Shown one piece after another: positions 1-7,056 of a DNA stretch of 7,323 nucleotides (position 1 is its first letter; each line of letters opens with the position of its first letter). This DNA comes from Marinosulfonomonas sp. (GTDB lineage: Bacteria > Pseudomonadota > Alphaproteobacteria > Rhodobacterales > Rhodobacteraceae). The notes under the pieces are model-generated. The model did no database searches, had not been told where the DNA came from, and was given only the letters and a program-made list of their open reading frames with translations. The stretch is taken from NCBI GenBank assembly GCA_015494385.1, contig WGBJ01000110.1, positions 1 to 7,323 on the forward strand. Direction: 5' to 3'. The translations under genes were made by a program, and so were the position numbers.

Positions 1-1
1 G

Positions 2-1807
2 TCGTGCCACCGCATCTTTGCCGCCGACAACCCAAAGGCCAAAATCGGCCTGCCGGAAATTCTGGTCGGTATCTTCCCCGGCATGGGCGGCACCACACGC
101 CTTGTGCGCAAGATGGGTGCGATGGCCGCATCCCCGCTGTTGCTGCAAGGCAAGTTGAACAACCCCAAAGCCGCCAAAATGGCCGGCGTGATTGACGAGG
201 TGGTTCCGGCGGACGAATTGCTGGCCAAAGCCAAGGAATGGGTTTTGAACGCCAAGGATGCCGACATCCTGAAACCATGGGATGCCAAGGGCTATAAAAT
301 GCCCGGTGGTGCGCCCTACCACCCCGCCGGTTTCATGACCTTCGTTGGCGCATCCGCCATGGTGAACGGCAACACTTGGGGCGTCTACCCCGCCGCCAAG
401 GCCCTGCTGTCTGCCGTATACGAAGGGGCGCTGGTGCCCTTTGACACCGCCATCAGGATCGAGGCCCGCTGGTTCACCAATGTGATGATGAACCCGTCCT
501 CATCCGCCATGATCCGCAGCCTGTTCATCAACAAGGAGGCGCTGGAAAAAGGCGCAAACCGCCCCGATGTGCCGCCGCAACAGGTGAAAAAGCTGGGCGT
601 TCTGGGCGCTGGCATGATGGGCGCCGGTATCACGCTGGTATCCGCCATGGCCGGAATCGAAGTGGTGCTGATCGACCAGGATCAGGCCGCCGCCGACCGC
701 GGCAAGGATTACACCGCCACCTATATGGACAAGGGCATCGCCCGCAAAAAGGCCACGCCCGAAAAGAAAGAAGCGGCGCTGAACCTGATCACCGCCACCA
801 CCGATTATGCCGCGCTGAAGGGCTGTGACCTGATCGTTGAAGCGGTGTTCGAGGACCCGAAAATCAAGGCCGAAGTCACCGCCAAGGTCGAAGCGGTGGT
901 TGGGGACGACTGCATCTTTGCCACCAACACCTCGACCCTGCCGATCACCGAACTGGCCAAGGCCTCCAAACGGCCCGAGCAGTTTATCGGCATCCACTTC
1001 TTTTCACCGGTTGAAAAGATGCTGCTGGTCGAGATCATCAAGGGCAAGGAAACTGGCGATGTGGCCGTGGCCAAGGCGCTGGATTTCGTGCGCCAGATCC
1101 GCAAAACCCCGATCGTGGTCAATGACGCGCGCTTCTTCTATGCCAACCGCTGCATCATCCCCTACATCAACGAGGGCATCCGCATGGTGAAAGAGGGCGT
1201 CGCCCCCGCACTGGTGGAAAACGCCGCCAAACTGGTCGGGATGCCGCTGGGGCCGTTGCAGCTGGTCGATGAAACTTCGATTGATCTGGGCGTGAAAATC
1301 GCCAAAGCCACCCGCGCGGCGATGGGCGATGCCTATCCCGATGGCGCGGTGGACGAGGTGCTGTTCTGGATGGCCGACGAGGGCCGTCTGGGCCGCAAAA
1401 CCAAGGCCGGTTTCTATGCCTATGACGAAAAGGGCAAGCGGCTGGGGCTGTGGGACGGTCTGGCAGCGAAATACCCGCTTGCCGAAGATCAGCCGGACGT
1501 GCACGAGGTGCAGCACCGCCTGCTGATGGCGCAAGTGCTGGAAGCCGTGCGCGCGCTGGAGGAAGGTGTGCTTGAGGACATCCGCGAAGGCGACGTTGGC
1601 GCGATCCTCGGCTGGGGCTTTGCGCCGTGGTCGGGCGGGCCGTTCAGCTGGCTGGATATGATCGGCGAAGCCAAGGCCGTCGAGATTTGCGACCACCTGA
1701 CCAAGACCTATGGCGAGCGGTTCAGCACACCCGACCTGCTGCGCGAAATGGCCGATAAAGGCGAGAGTTTTTACGGGCGGTTTAGCAAGGATGCCAAGGC
1801 AGCGTAA
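2..1807 (+). CDS. fadJ: Fatty-acid oxidation complex alpha subunit (enoyl-CoA hydratase / 3-hydroxyacyl-CoA dehydrogenase), 5'-truncated by the window edge
   Basis: Bifunctional beta-oxidation enzyme that hydrates 2-enoyl-CoA and oxidises the 3-hydroxyacyl-CoA with NAD+; cytosolic. The frame is open from base 2, giving 601 residues. Roughly the first 130 of a usual ~730 are outside the window, so the true start is not visible. Residues 1-~60 are the end of a crotonase domain; LPE with Glu19 matches the second catalytic glutamate and is followed by GIFPGMGGTTR. The Rossmann motif GAGMMG is at 202-207. The dehydrogenase residues Ser311, His332 (in HFFSPV), Glu344 and Asn382 have the same spacing as Ser137/His158/Glu170/Asn208 of human HAD. 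A second C-terminal HAD-type domain ends with GWGFAPWSGGP. No key residue in the visible part is missing. A thiolase partner (fadA) is not in view, though it could lie upstream. The names fadB and fadJ are used interchangeably in this group; the function is much surer than the symbol. Confidence 0.93.
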   Translation, partial: SCHRIFAADNPKAKIGLPEILVGIFPGMGGTTRLVRKMGAMAASPLLLQGKLNNPKAAKMAGVIDEVVPADELLAKAKEWVLNAKDADILKPWDAKGYKMPGGAPYHPAGFMTFVGASAMVNGNTWGVYPAAKALLSAVYEGALVPFDTAIRIEARWFTNVMMNPSSSAMIRSLFINKEALEKGANRPDVPPQQVKKLGVLGAGMMGAGITLVSAMAGIEVVLIDQDQAAADRGKDYTATYMDKGIARKKATPEKKEAALNLITATTDYAALKGCDLIVEAVFEDPKIKAEVTAKVEAVVGDDCIFATNTSTLPITELAKASKRPEQFIGIHFFSPVEKMLLVEIIKGKETGDVAVAKALDFVRQIRKTPIVVNDARFFYANRCIIPYINEGIRMVKEGVAPALVENAAKLVGMPLGPLQLVDETSIDLGVKIAKATRAAMGDAYPDGAVDEVLFWMADEGRLGRKTKAGFYAYDEKGKRLGLWDGLAAKYPLAEDQPDVHEVQHRLLMAQVLEAVRALEEGVLEDIREGDVGAILGWGFAPWSGGPFSWLDMIGEAKAVEICDHLTKTYGERFSTPDLLREMADKGESFYGRFSKDAKAA

Positions 1808-1828
1808 TTCGGCTTCATGATTAAACAG

Positions 1829-1869
1829 GCCCTTTCCCTACATATGAGGGGAAGGGCTACTTTTCTATT
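1829..1869 (+). terminator. Intrinsic terminator after the fadJ-like gene, possibly bidirectional
   Basis: A 10-bp stem pairs 1829-1838 (GCCCTTTCCC) with 1848-1857 (GGGGAAGGGC), with one T-G wobble and a 9-nt loop. The + strand tail TACTTTTCTATT follows at once. It lies 22 bp after the fadJ-like stop. Read leftwards, the same stem is followed only by CTGTTTAATC, so it would be a weaker terminator for the sulfotransferase gene, whose stop is at 1880. Confidence 0.8.
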
Positions 1870-1879
1870 ACAAGCTGTT

Positions 1880-2527
1880 TCAAAACGCATACCCGAACCG
1901 TGCAATATCCCCCGCGCAGATTTCACCCAGCACCCCGGCATCGGCATCGCTGTAATAGCGGCGATAATCGGCATCACGACTGGACCTGTTCACAACCGGT
2001 ATCTGCCCCAGTGAAAATCCCAGATGCCCCTCTAGCGGAGCCAGATCCTGTTGCAGATGTTCCAGCCGGATGAACAGATCACAGCGCTCCACCCCTGCCT
2101 TGTCATACATGAACTGACGATATGACCCCGTGCGCACCGTCCGTCGCGTATGTTCGTCATTCAGAAACCCACTGAAATCCAGCCGCTGCGCCAGCCTCAC
2201 TGCGGGGTGGTCAAACCTCTGATCCTGCAGCCAGTGGTAATAGCTGACCAGCCGGTCCCACGGGTTGCGCACCAGGGTGAAGGTAAAATAGTCCTCGATC
2301 TGGTCCTGTGTCACCAGCCCGTAAATATCCACCAGTCGCGCATGTTTCCACAACCGCCCGCTGCTCTGCACCCCCTTCAAACGGCGGCGGCGTTTCACGG
2401 CTTTGGGGGTGTCACCGATCAGGATGTCATCCTTTTTCACCCGCCCCTCCAGCGCCAGCGACAGTGCGGTGCCGCCGGTTTTGGGGATGTGGACAAAGAT
2501 ATATTTGCGCCCGTGCGAAATGATCAT
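1880..2527 (-). CDS. Sulfotransferase family protein (sulfotransferase family 2 type), acceptor unknown
   Basis: A 215-residue predicted PAPS-dependent sulfotransferase that would move a sulfuryl group to an unknown acceptor, typically a sugar, polysaccharide or lipid in this family. The N-terminal strand and P-loop-like 5'-phosphosulfate motif FVHIPKTGGTAL spans residues 11-22. Lys61-His62 lie where a catalytic basic residue is expected. The 3'-phosphate motif is FTLVRNPWDRLVSYYHW (83-99), with Arg87 and Ser95. Further family-like segments are SYRQFM (135-140), RLEHLQQDL (154-162) and a C-terminal DIARFGYAF. There is no signal peptide or membrane segment, so it is probably cytosolic. Start at ATG 2527, directly before the conserved first strand; no strong Shine-Dalgarno is visible (GGGTAACC is the best candidate). 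It stands alone on the minus strand between two acyl-CoA genes, and the neighbours do not identify its substrate. Confidence 0.85.
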   Translation of the reverse strand: MIISHGRKYIFVHIPKTGGTALSLALEGRVKKDDILIGDTPKAVKRRRRLKGVQSSGRLWKHARLVDIYGLVTQDQIEDYFTFTLVRNPWDRLVSYYHWLQDQRFDHPAVRLAQRLDFSGFLNDEHTRRTVRTGSYRQFMYDKAGVERCDLFIRLEHLQQDLAPLEGHLGFSLGQIPVVNRSSRDADYRRYYSDADAGVLGEICAGDIARFGYAF

Positions 2528-2593
2528 GCGATATGGTTACCCGATCCGGCCATTCAGCACAGCGGGAAAATGAACGGCACGCGCGGAAATCCT

Positions 2594-2621
2594 TTGCAAT
2601 TTACGCCCGCAACCGCATTAT
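2594..2621 (+). promoter_or_regulatory. Weak candidate sigma-70 promoter for the acyl-CoA synthetase gene
   Basis: TTGCAA (2594-2599) and CATTAT (2616-2621), 16 bp apart, match the -35 and -10 consensus at 4 of 6 positions each, and lie 32 bp before the start codon. The 126-bp divergent spacer (2528-2653) must hold promoters for both flanking genes. I found no convincing minus-strand promoter. Confidence 0.3.
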
Positions 2622-2640
2622 TCGCGGATCATATCGTAAC

Positions 2641-2647
2641 GGGAGGG
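2641..2647 (+). promoter_or_regulatory. Shine-Dalgarno site that fixes the acyl-CoA synthetase start
   Basis: GGGAGGG lies 6 nt before ATG 2654. It decides this start over in-frame ATGs further upstream, the first at 2150, which would require the gene to run antisense through the sulfotransferase. Confidence 0.8.
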
Positions 2648-2653
2648 AAAACG

Positions 2654-4282
2654 ATGGGATGGCTGGCTGACGAAACCGGACTGGACAAATGCGCGGCGAA
2701 TTATGTGCCGCTGACCCCGCTGTCCCACCTGCGCCGCGCCGCGCGTGTCTATCCCAATCACGAGGCGCTGGTTTACGGCGATATCCGCCTGACCTACCGG
2801 CAGTATCATGACCGGATCAGCCGCGCGGCCTCGGCCCTGACCGACATGGGTCTGCAATCGGGCGATGTGGTCGCCACCCTGCTGCCCAACATCCCCGCAC
2901 AGGCCGAAGCCCATTTTGCCATTCCCGCGACAGGCGCCATTCTGAACACCATCAACATCCGGCTGGATGTGGACACGGTGGCCTATATTTTCAGCCACGG
3001 TGGTGCGAAATTCGTGCTGGTCGATACCGCCTTCCTGCCGCTGGCCGAAGCGGCGGTTGAAGCGATGGAGGGCAAAGGCCCCACCATCATCGAAGTCGCC
3101 GACCCGCAATCCGGCCACCCCGCCAGTGGCCGCCATCCGGAATACGAGGACATGCTGGCCAAGGGCGACCCCGCCTTTGACTGGGTGATGCCGCAGGACG
3201 AATGGGAAAGCATCGCGCTGAACTACACCTCGGGCACCACCGGACGGCCCAAGGGCGTGGTCTATCACCACCGCGGCGCTTATCTGCAAACGATGGGCAT
3301 GGTGATCAGTTGGCAAATGGTGCTGCACCCGCGCTATCTGGCCATTGTGCCGCTGTTCCATTGCAACGGCTGGTGCCACACCTGGATGATGCCGGTGATC
3401 GGCGGCACGGTTGTGTGTCTGCGCGATGTCACGCCACAGGCGATCTATCACGCGGTCAGCGTTGAAAAGGTCACCCATTTCGGCGGCGCGCCGATTGTTC
3501 TGAACATGATCGTCAACGCGCCCGAGGAGGACCGCCTGCCATTCGATCACCGCGTCAGCGTGCTGACCGCCGGTGCGCCCCCCGCCCCCGCCATCCTGAA
3601 AAAAATCGAGACCTGCGGCTTTGACGTGATGCATGTTTACGGGTTGACCGAAACCTATGGCCACGTCACCGAATGTTACTGGAACGAGGTCGAATGGGGC
3701 ACTCTGCCCGAGGACGACAAGATCGCCATCAAGGCGCGGCAGGGCGTTGCCAGCCCGATGATGGATGACGTCACGGTGATGGATGAAAACATGGCCCAGA
3801 TCCCGATGGACGGGGTAACACAGGGCGAAATCATGCTGCGCGGAAATGCGGTGATGAAGGGGTATCTGAAGAACCCGGAGGCCACGGCAGAAGCGTTCGC
3901 CGGTGGTTATTTCCATTCCGGCGACATCGCGGTGCAGCACCCCGACACCTATTTCCAGATTTCCGACCGGGCCAAGGACATCATCATTTCCGGCGGCGAG
4001 AATATATCCTCGGTCGAGGTCGAGGGCACCATCATGCACCACGACGCGGTCAGCCTGTGTGCCGTGGTGGCCAAACCCGACGACAAATGGGGCGAGGTGC
4101 CTTGCGCCTTTGTCGAATTGAAAGAGGGCGCATCCGCCACCGAGGATGAAATCATCAAATTCGTGCGCAGCCATCTGGCCGGTTTCAAAACCCCCAAACA
4201 GGTGGTGTTCATGGAGCTGCCCAAAACCGCCACGGGCAAAATACAAAAGTTCGAACTACGCGAAATGGCGAAACAAATGTAG
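2654..4282 (+). CDS. AMP-forming acyl-CoA synthetase (fatty-acid/carboxylate--CoA ligase, ANL superfamily)
   Basis: Activates a carboxylic acid with ATP to an acyl-adenylate, then forms the acyl-CoA thioester; cytosolic. It has 542 residues, normal for the family. ANL motifs occur in order: phosphate-binding loop YTSGTTGRPKG (191-201), FHCNGWC around His236, YGLTET (329-334), YFHSGD with Asp424 binding the ribose, hinge DRAKD with Arg439 followed by GGENIS, and C-terminal TGKIQKFELRE with catalytic Lys529. The FHCNGWC pocket segment resembles plant-type acyl-activating enzymes and medium- or short-chain ligases. It differs from the HVNAWG version I associate with DmdB-type methylmercaptopropionate ligases, so I do not call dmdB. 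The chain length or aromatic nature of the substrate cannot be read from sequence. The start is set by GGGAGGG 6 nt upstream. The gene is monocistronic, with a terminator at its stop codon. A functional link with the FadJ-like enzyme is plausible but inferred. Confidence 0.92.
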   Translation: MGWLADETGLDKCAANYVPLTPLSHLRRAARVYPNHEALVYGDIRLTYRQYHDRISRAASALTDMGLQSGDVVATLLPNIPAQAEAHFAIPATGAILNTINIRLDVDTVAYIFSHGGAKFVLVDTAFLPLAEAAVEAMEGKGPTIIEVADPQSGHPASGRHPEYEDMLAKGDPAFDWVMPQDEWESIALNYTSGTTGRPKGVVYHHRGAYLQTMGMVISWQMVLHPRYLAIVPLFHCNGWCHTWMMPVIGGTVVCLRDVTPQAIYHAVSVEKVTHFGGAPIVLNMIVNAPEEDRLPFDHRVSVLTAGAPPAPAILKKIETCGFDVMHVYGLTETYGHVTECYWNEVEWGTLPEDDKIAIKARQGVASPMMDDVTVMDENMAQIPMDGVTQGEIMLRGNAVMKGYLKNPEATAEAFAGGYFHSGDIAVQHPDTYFQISDRAKDIIISGGENISSVEVEGTIMHHDAVSLCAVVAKPDDKWGEVPCAFVELKEGASATEDEIIKFVRSHLAGFKTPKQVVFMELPKTATGKIQKFELREMAKQM

Positions 4283-4308
4283 GGCGGGGTTCACCCCGCC
4301 GCCCTTTT
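4282..4308 (+). terminator. Intrinsic terminator of the acyl-CoA synthetase gene
   Basis: A 7-bp GC-only stem (GGCGGGG 4283-4289 with CCCCGCC 4294-4300) has a TTCA tetraloop. It can be extended through a bulged G4301 and is followed by CCCTTTT. The stem begins immediately after the TAG stop codon (4280-4282). Confidence 0.85.
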
Positions 4309-4319
4309 CAACATACGCT

Positions 4320-4351
4320 AAAGCGCTTTGCCAACAACCCGCATTGGCAAA
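4320..4351. repeat. Palindrome plus inverted repeat, possible operator upstream of the M48-like gene
   Basis: AAAGCGCTTT (4320-4329) is a perfect 10-bp palindrome. It overlaps the left arm of a perfect 8-bp inverted repeat, TTTGCCAA (4327-4334) and TTGGCAAA (4344-4351), with a 9-nt spacer. The right arm covers the candidate -35 box at 4344-4349. No T-run follows, so it does not look like a terminator; a repressor or activator site is possible. Confidence 0.4.
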
Positions 4352-4373
4352 CCGCCCCTCTTTGCGCTATCAT
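4344..4373 (+). promoter_or_regulatory. Candidate sigma-70 promoter of the M48-like gene
   Basis: TTGGCA (4344-4349) and TATCAT (4368-4373), separated by 18 bp, each match the consensus at 5 of 6 positions. Transcription would start near 4380, leaving a leader of about 38 nt before ATG 4418. The preceding gene ends in a strong terminator, so an independent promoter is expected here. Confidence 0.5.
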
Positions 4374-4417
4374 TGCCGTAATTGATAACGAGGCACCCGA
4401 GCAGGCCCACCCATATT

Positions 4418-5437
4418 ATGACCGCATTGTCCAAATACGAGCGGCTGGAAACAACCGGCCTGTGGCGTGAAACCCCCGATGCCCAGCGGCGCGAGGTGGT
4501 GGTTTCCTTTGGCAATGCCACCATCGTTCTGTCCGATATGAACAACACCGCATTGGCCCATTGGTCGCTGCACGCAATCCACCGCTTGAACCCGAAACAG
4601 CGCCCCGCGATCTATAGTCCGGACGAGGACGACATCACCGAAACGCTGGAAATAGAAGACGACACCATGATCGGGGCGATCGAGGAAATCTGCGCCGAGA
4701 TCGAGCGCCACCGCCCCCACCCCAAACGCCTGCGTTGGTGGTTGATGGCGGGCTCCTTTGCCACGGTGGCTGCACTGGTCATTTTCTGGCTGCCCGATGC
4801 CCTGTTGCGCCACACCCTGTCGGTCGTGCCCGAGGTCAAGCGGTATGAAATCGGCCAAACCCTTGCCACCAAGATCAAACGTATCGCGGGCCAGCCTTGC
4901 AGCACCACCAATGGCAACCGTGCGCTTGCGACGCTCGAGGAACGGCTGTCAGGAGATCAAGAGATCAAACTGCTGGTGCTGCCTGCGGGCGTGGCCAAGG
5001 CGGCCCATCTTCCGGGTGGGTTCATCCTGTTGAACCGCGCCCTGGTCGAGGATTACGAGGAACCGGATGTCCCCGCCGGATATATTCTGGCCGAACAGTT
5101 GCGCGGGCAGTTGACCGACCCGATGGAACCCCTGCTGCGCAGTGCCGGATTGCGGGCCACATTCGGGCTGCTGACCACCGGCGAAATATCGGACGCTGTG
5201 CTGGACAGCTATGCCGAAGAATTGCTGACCACCCCGCAAACCCCGCTCGATGCCCAAGCGCTATTAACCGAGTTCCAGTCCGCCAGCCTGCGCTCCTCGC
5301 CCTATGCCTATGCCGAGGACCCCACAGGTGAAACCACGATAGAACTGATCGAGGCCGACCCCTTTATCACCACAGCACCCACCCCCGTCCTGTCGGACGG
5401 TGAATGGGTCGCTTTGCAGAATATCTGTAGCGAATAG
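4418..5437 (+). CDS. Membrane-anchored M48-like protein lacking the zinc site (probable pseudopeptidase), function unknown
   Basis: 339 residues. Residues 1-~100 look like a small beta-rich PH-like domain (VVVSFGNATIVLSD, then LAHWSLHAIHRLN). One membrane segment lies at about 107-127 after a basic stretch (HPKRLR), predicting N-in/C-out topology. The rest follows M48 peptidase order: HLPGGFILLNRALVED from His197, corresponding to the PGG-(I/F)-x-(V/L) strand, then a helix ending AEQLR (225-229) where HExxH should be, then DPMEPLL, LLTTG and DSYAEELL. In active relatives the last helix carries ExD; here Val261 replaces the glutamate and Asp263 remains. With no zinc ligands, catalysis is unlikely. 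Cys161 and Cys337 could form a disulfide if the domain is periplasmic. ATG 4418 is preferred to the in-frame TTG 4382, which lies almost on the predicted transcription start; ribosome-site support is weak (GAGCAGG, about 12 nt upstream). The family assignment is by eye from remembered patterns; the ORF itself is secure. Confidence 0.8.
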   Translation: MTALSKYERLETTGLWRETPDAQRREVVVSFGNATIVLSDMNNTALAHWSLHAIHRLNPKQRPAIYSPDEDDITETLEIEDDTMIGAIEEICAEIERHRPHPKRLRWWLMAGSFATVAALVIFWLPDALLRHTLSVVPEVKRYEIGQTLATKIKRIAGQPCSTTNGNRALATLEERLSGDQEIKLLVLPAGVAKAAHLPGGFILLNRALVEDYEEPDVPAGYILAEQLRGQLTDPMEPLLRSAGLRATFGLLTTGEISDAVLDSYAEELLTTPQTPLDAQALLTEFQSASLRSSPYAYAEDPTGETTIELIEADPFITTAPTPVLSDGEWVALQNICSE

Positions 5438-5444
5438 GCCTATT
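5433..5444. repeat. 12-bp palindrome holding both convergent stop codons
   Basis: AATAGGCCTATT is perfectly self-complementary. The + strand TAG at 5435-5437 ends the M48-like gene and the minus-strand TAG at 5442-5440 ends upp, with 2 bp between them. It has neither the loop nor the T-run of an intrinsic terminator. Confidence 0.7.
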
Positions 5445-6072
5445 TGGTGCCGAACATCCGGTCGCCCGCATCGCCCAGACCGGGCACGATATAACCCAGT
5501 TCATTCAGCTTTTCGTCAACCGCTGCGGTGACAATCGGCACATCTGGATGCGCCTCTTTCATCCGCGCAATACCTTCGGGGGCAGCCAGCAGGCACAGGA
5601 ACCGGATGTTGGTGGCGCCCGCCTCTTTCAGCAGATCAATCGCCGCGACCGAGGAATTGCCGGTGGCCAGCATCGGGTCCACCGCGATCACCAGACGTTC
5701 GTCCAACTCGGTCGGCACTTTGAAATAATACTGCACCGGTTGCAGGGTTTCTTCGTCGCGGTACAGGCCGACAAACCCGACGCGGGCCGAGGGGATCAGG
5801 TCATGCACACCGTCCAGCAGCCCGTTGCCAGCGCGCAGGATCGAAATCAGCGCCAGTTTCTTGCCCGCCAGAACCGGCGCGTCCATTTCCTGAATGGGGG
5901 TTTCGATCCGCTTGGTGGTCATGTCCAGTTCACGGGTGACCTCATAGGCCAACAGCACGCTGATTTCGCGCAGCAACTGGCGAAACACCGCAGTCGAGGT
6001 GGTTTTTTCCCGCATTAACGACAGTTTATGCAAAACAAGGGGGTGGGATACGACGGTCAGATGTTCGCTCAT
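5440..6072 (-). CDS. upp: Uracil phosphoribosyltransferase
   Basis: Makes UMP and pyrophosphate from uracil and PRPP in pyrimidine salvage; cytosolic. At 210 residues it is essentially full length (E. coli Upp is 208) and aligns throughout. [12 protein letters not shown] is at 10-21. ILRAGNG with Arg80 is at 78-84. [10 protein letters not shown] (101-110) precedes the PRPP loop [11 protein letters not shown] (131-141), which has Asn139 where E. coli has Gly. AAPEGIARM is at 163-171. The C-terminal uracil-binding segment [17 protein letters not shown] is at 194-210. It is the third gene of the deoB-add-upp operon: ATG 6072 is 3 bp after the add stop, with GGAG 6 nt upstream inside the add 3' end. 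Placement beside add and deoB fits joint salvage of bases and sugars from nucleosides. Confidence 0.98.
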   Translation of the reverse strand: MSEHLTVVSHPLVLHKLSLMREKTTSTAVFRQLLREISVLLAYEVTRELDMTTKRIETPIQEMDAPVLAGKKLALISILRAGNGLLDGVHDLIPSARVGFVGLYRDEETLQPVQYYFKVPTELDERLVIAVDPMLATGNSSVAAIDLLKEAGATNIRFLCLLAAPEGIARMKEAHPDVPIVTAAVDEKLNELGYIVPGLGDAGDRMFGTK

Positions 6073-6075
6073 GGG

Positions 6076-7056
6076 CTACTCCAATTTTTCCAGCAGCGTC
6101 TTGCGGGTTGCGTCATCGCAAAAGGCGGCGTTGGCGGCGGTTGTATTAATCTCTTTGAACACATTTTCATCCCAAGCAAAAGCCCGCGCAAGGTTGTTAT
6201 ATTCGTCATTCATGGTTGTGTGGAAAAAGGGCGGATCATCGGTGGACACGGTGACCTTCACACCAGCGTCCCGCAGGCGGGCGATCGGGTGTTCCTCCCA
6301 ATTGGGAAACAGCCCCAGCGCGATGTTGGAGCCGGGGCAAACCTCGAGCACCACGTCGCGTTCCACCAGTTCCTCGACCACCGACATATCCTCGATCGCG
6401 CGCACCCCGTGGCCGATGCGCGAAACTCCCAGATCACGGATCGCGCTGCGCACGGATTGGGCGCCGCCAAATTCGCCGGCATGGGCGGTCAGATGCATTC
6501 CGGCCTCGCGGGCCATGTCATAGGCATAGGCGAAGTCGGAAAACTTGCCTGCGCCCTCGTCCCCGCCGATACCAAAACCCACCACCCAGTCACCGAATGT
6601 TTCCACAGCGCAATGGGCGACCTCTTTGGCTTTGCCCACCTCGAAATGCCGGATCGGGGTAACGATGCCCTTTAGCACAATCCCGTGGGATTTTTCGGCC
6701 ATATCGCTGGCCTCCTGCATCGCGTGGACATATTCCTTCCACGCGCCCAGATCGCGGCCGCCGCAAAAATCCGGTGAGACAAAGGTTTCGGTATAAATCA
6801 CCCCGTTGGCTGCGGATTTTTCCAGCACGGCCAAGGTCAGGCGGTGGTAATCCTCGGGCGTTTGCAACACGGCGGTTGCGGCCTCGTAAACCTTTAGAAA
6901 ATGCAGGAAGTTATCAAAGGCATAGCCGCCTTCGTCATCGAAAACCCCCGTCAGGTCCATATGTTTTTCCTGCGCCAGCCGCCGGATAAATTCCGGCGGG
7001 GCTGCACCCTCAAGGTGAGTGTGCAGTTCGATTTTCGGTAGTGTATTCAAATTCAT
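6076..7056 (-). CDS. add: Adenosine deaminase family protein
   Basis: Zinc-dependent hydrolytic deaminase that converts adenosine (and usually deoxyadenosine) to inosine with release of ammonia; cytosolic purine salvage. 326 residues, complete. Zinc and catalytic motifs of the ADA-like amidohydrolase fold are present: HTHLEG with His12 and His14, HAGE with His192 and Glu195, IGHG with His216, and STDDP with Asp273 and Asp274. The motif HTHLEG and the segment VCPGSN differ from the HRHLDG and CPTSN versions familiar from E. coli-type Add, so adenine or a modified purine cannot be excluded as substrate. Start chosen at ATG 7056 because it places HTHLEG at residue 12, as in E. coli Add, and overlaps the deoB stop as ATGA; the frame stays open 51 codons further upstream but only in shadow of deoB. 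A modest AGGGAA lies 9 nt upstream. Confidence 0.95.
   Translation of the reverse strand: MNLNTLPKIELHTHLEGAAPPEFIRRLAQEKHMDLTGVFDDEGGYAFDNFLHFLKVYEAATAVLQTPEDYHRLTLAVLEKSAANGVIYTETFVSPDFCGGRDLGAWKEYVHAMQEASDMAEKSHGIVLKGIVTPIRHFEVGKAKEVAHCAVETFGDWVVGFGIGGDEGAGKFSDFAYAYDMAREAGMHLTAHAGEFGGAQSVRSAIRDLGVSRIGHGVRAIEDMSVVEELVERDVVLEVCPGSNIALGLFPNWEEHPIARLRDAGVKVTVSTDDPPFFHTTMNDEYNNLARAFAWDENVFKEINTTAANAAFCDDATRKTLLEKLE
6079..6082 (-). promoter_or_regulatory. Shine-Dalgarno of upp, embedded in the add stop region
   Basis: On the minus strand TTGGAG-TAG-CCC-ATG places GGAG 6 nt before the upp start, overlapping the last codons of add. Ribosomes finishing add sit on this site, which favours coupled translation. 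Confidence 0.65.

Noticed and set aside
1004..1696. A 230-codon minus-strand frame opposite the fadJ-like gene
   Set aside because: Shadow frame; the + strand carries the catalytic Ser/His/Glu/Asn set with correct spacing.
2150..2653. N-terminal extension of the acyl-CoA synthetase by 168 codons
   Set aside because: It runs antisense through the sulfotransferase and has no homology-like motif. GGGAGGG before ATG 2654 sets the start, and 542 residues is the normal family length.
2618..4246. A 542-codon open frame on the minus strand opposite the acyl-CoA synthetase
   Set aside because: It is a mirror of a GC-rich coding frame. Its translation is rich in His, Gly, Asp and Gln with no recognisable domain, while the + strand frame has every ANL motif.
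5458..5483. Inverted repeat CCGGTC...GACCGG just inside the upp 3' end, considered as a terminator for the M48-like gene
   Set aside because: There is no T-run after it, it has a 14-nt loop, and it lies in the codons for the conserved GLGDAGDR segment, which explain the sequence.
6028..6675. A 215-codon + strand frame across the upp/add junction
   Set aside because: It spans the antisense of two well-supported genes and has a low-complexity His/Gly/Ala-rich translation.
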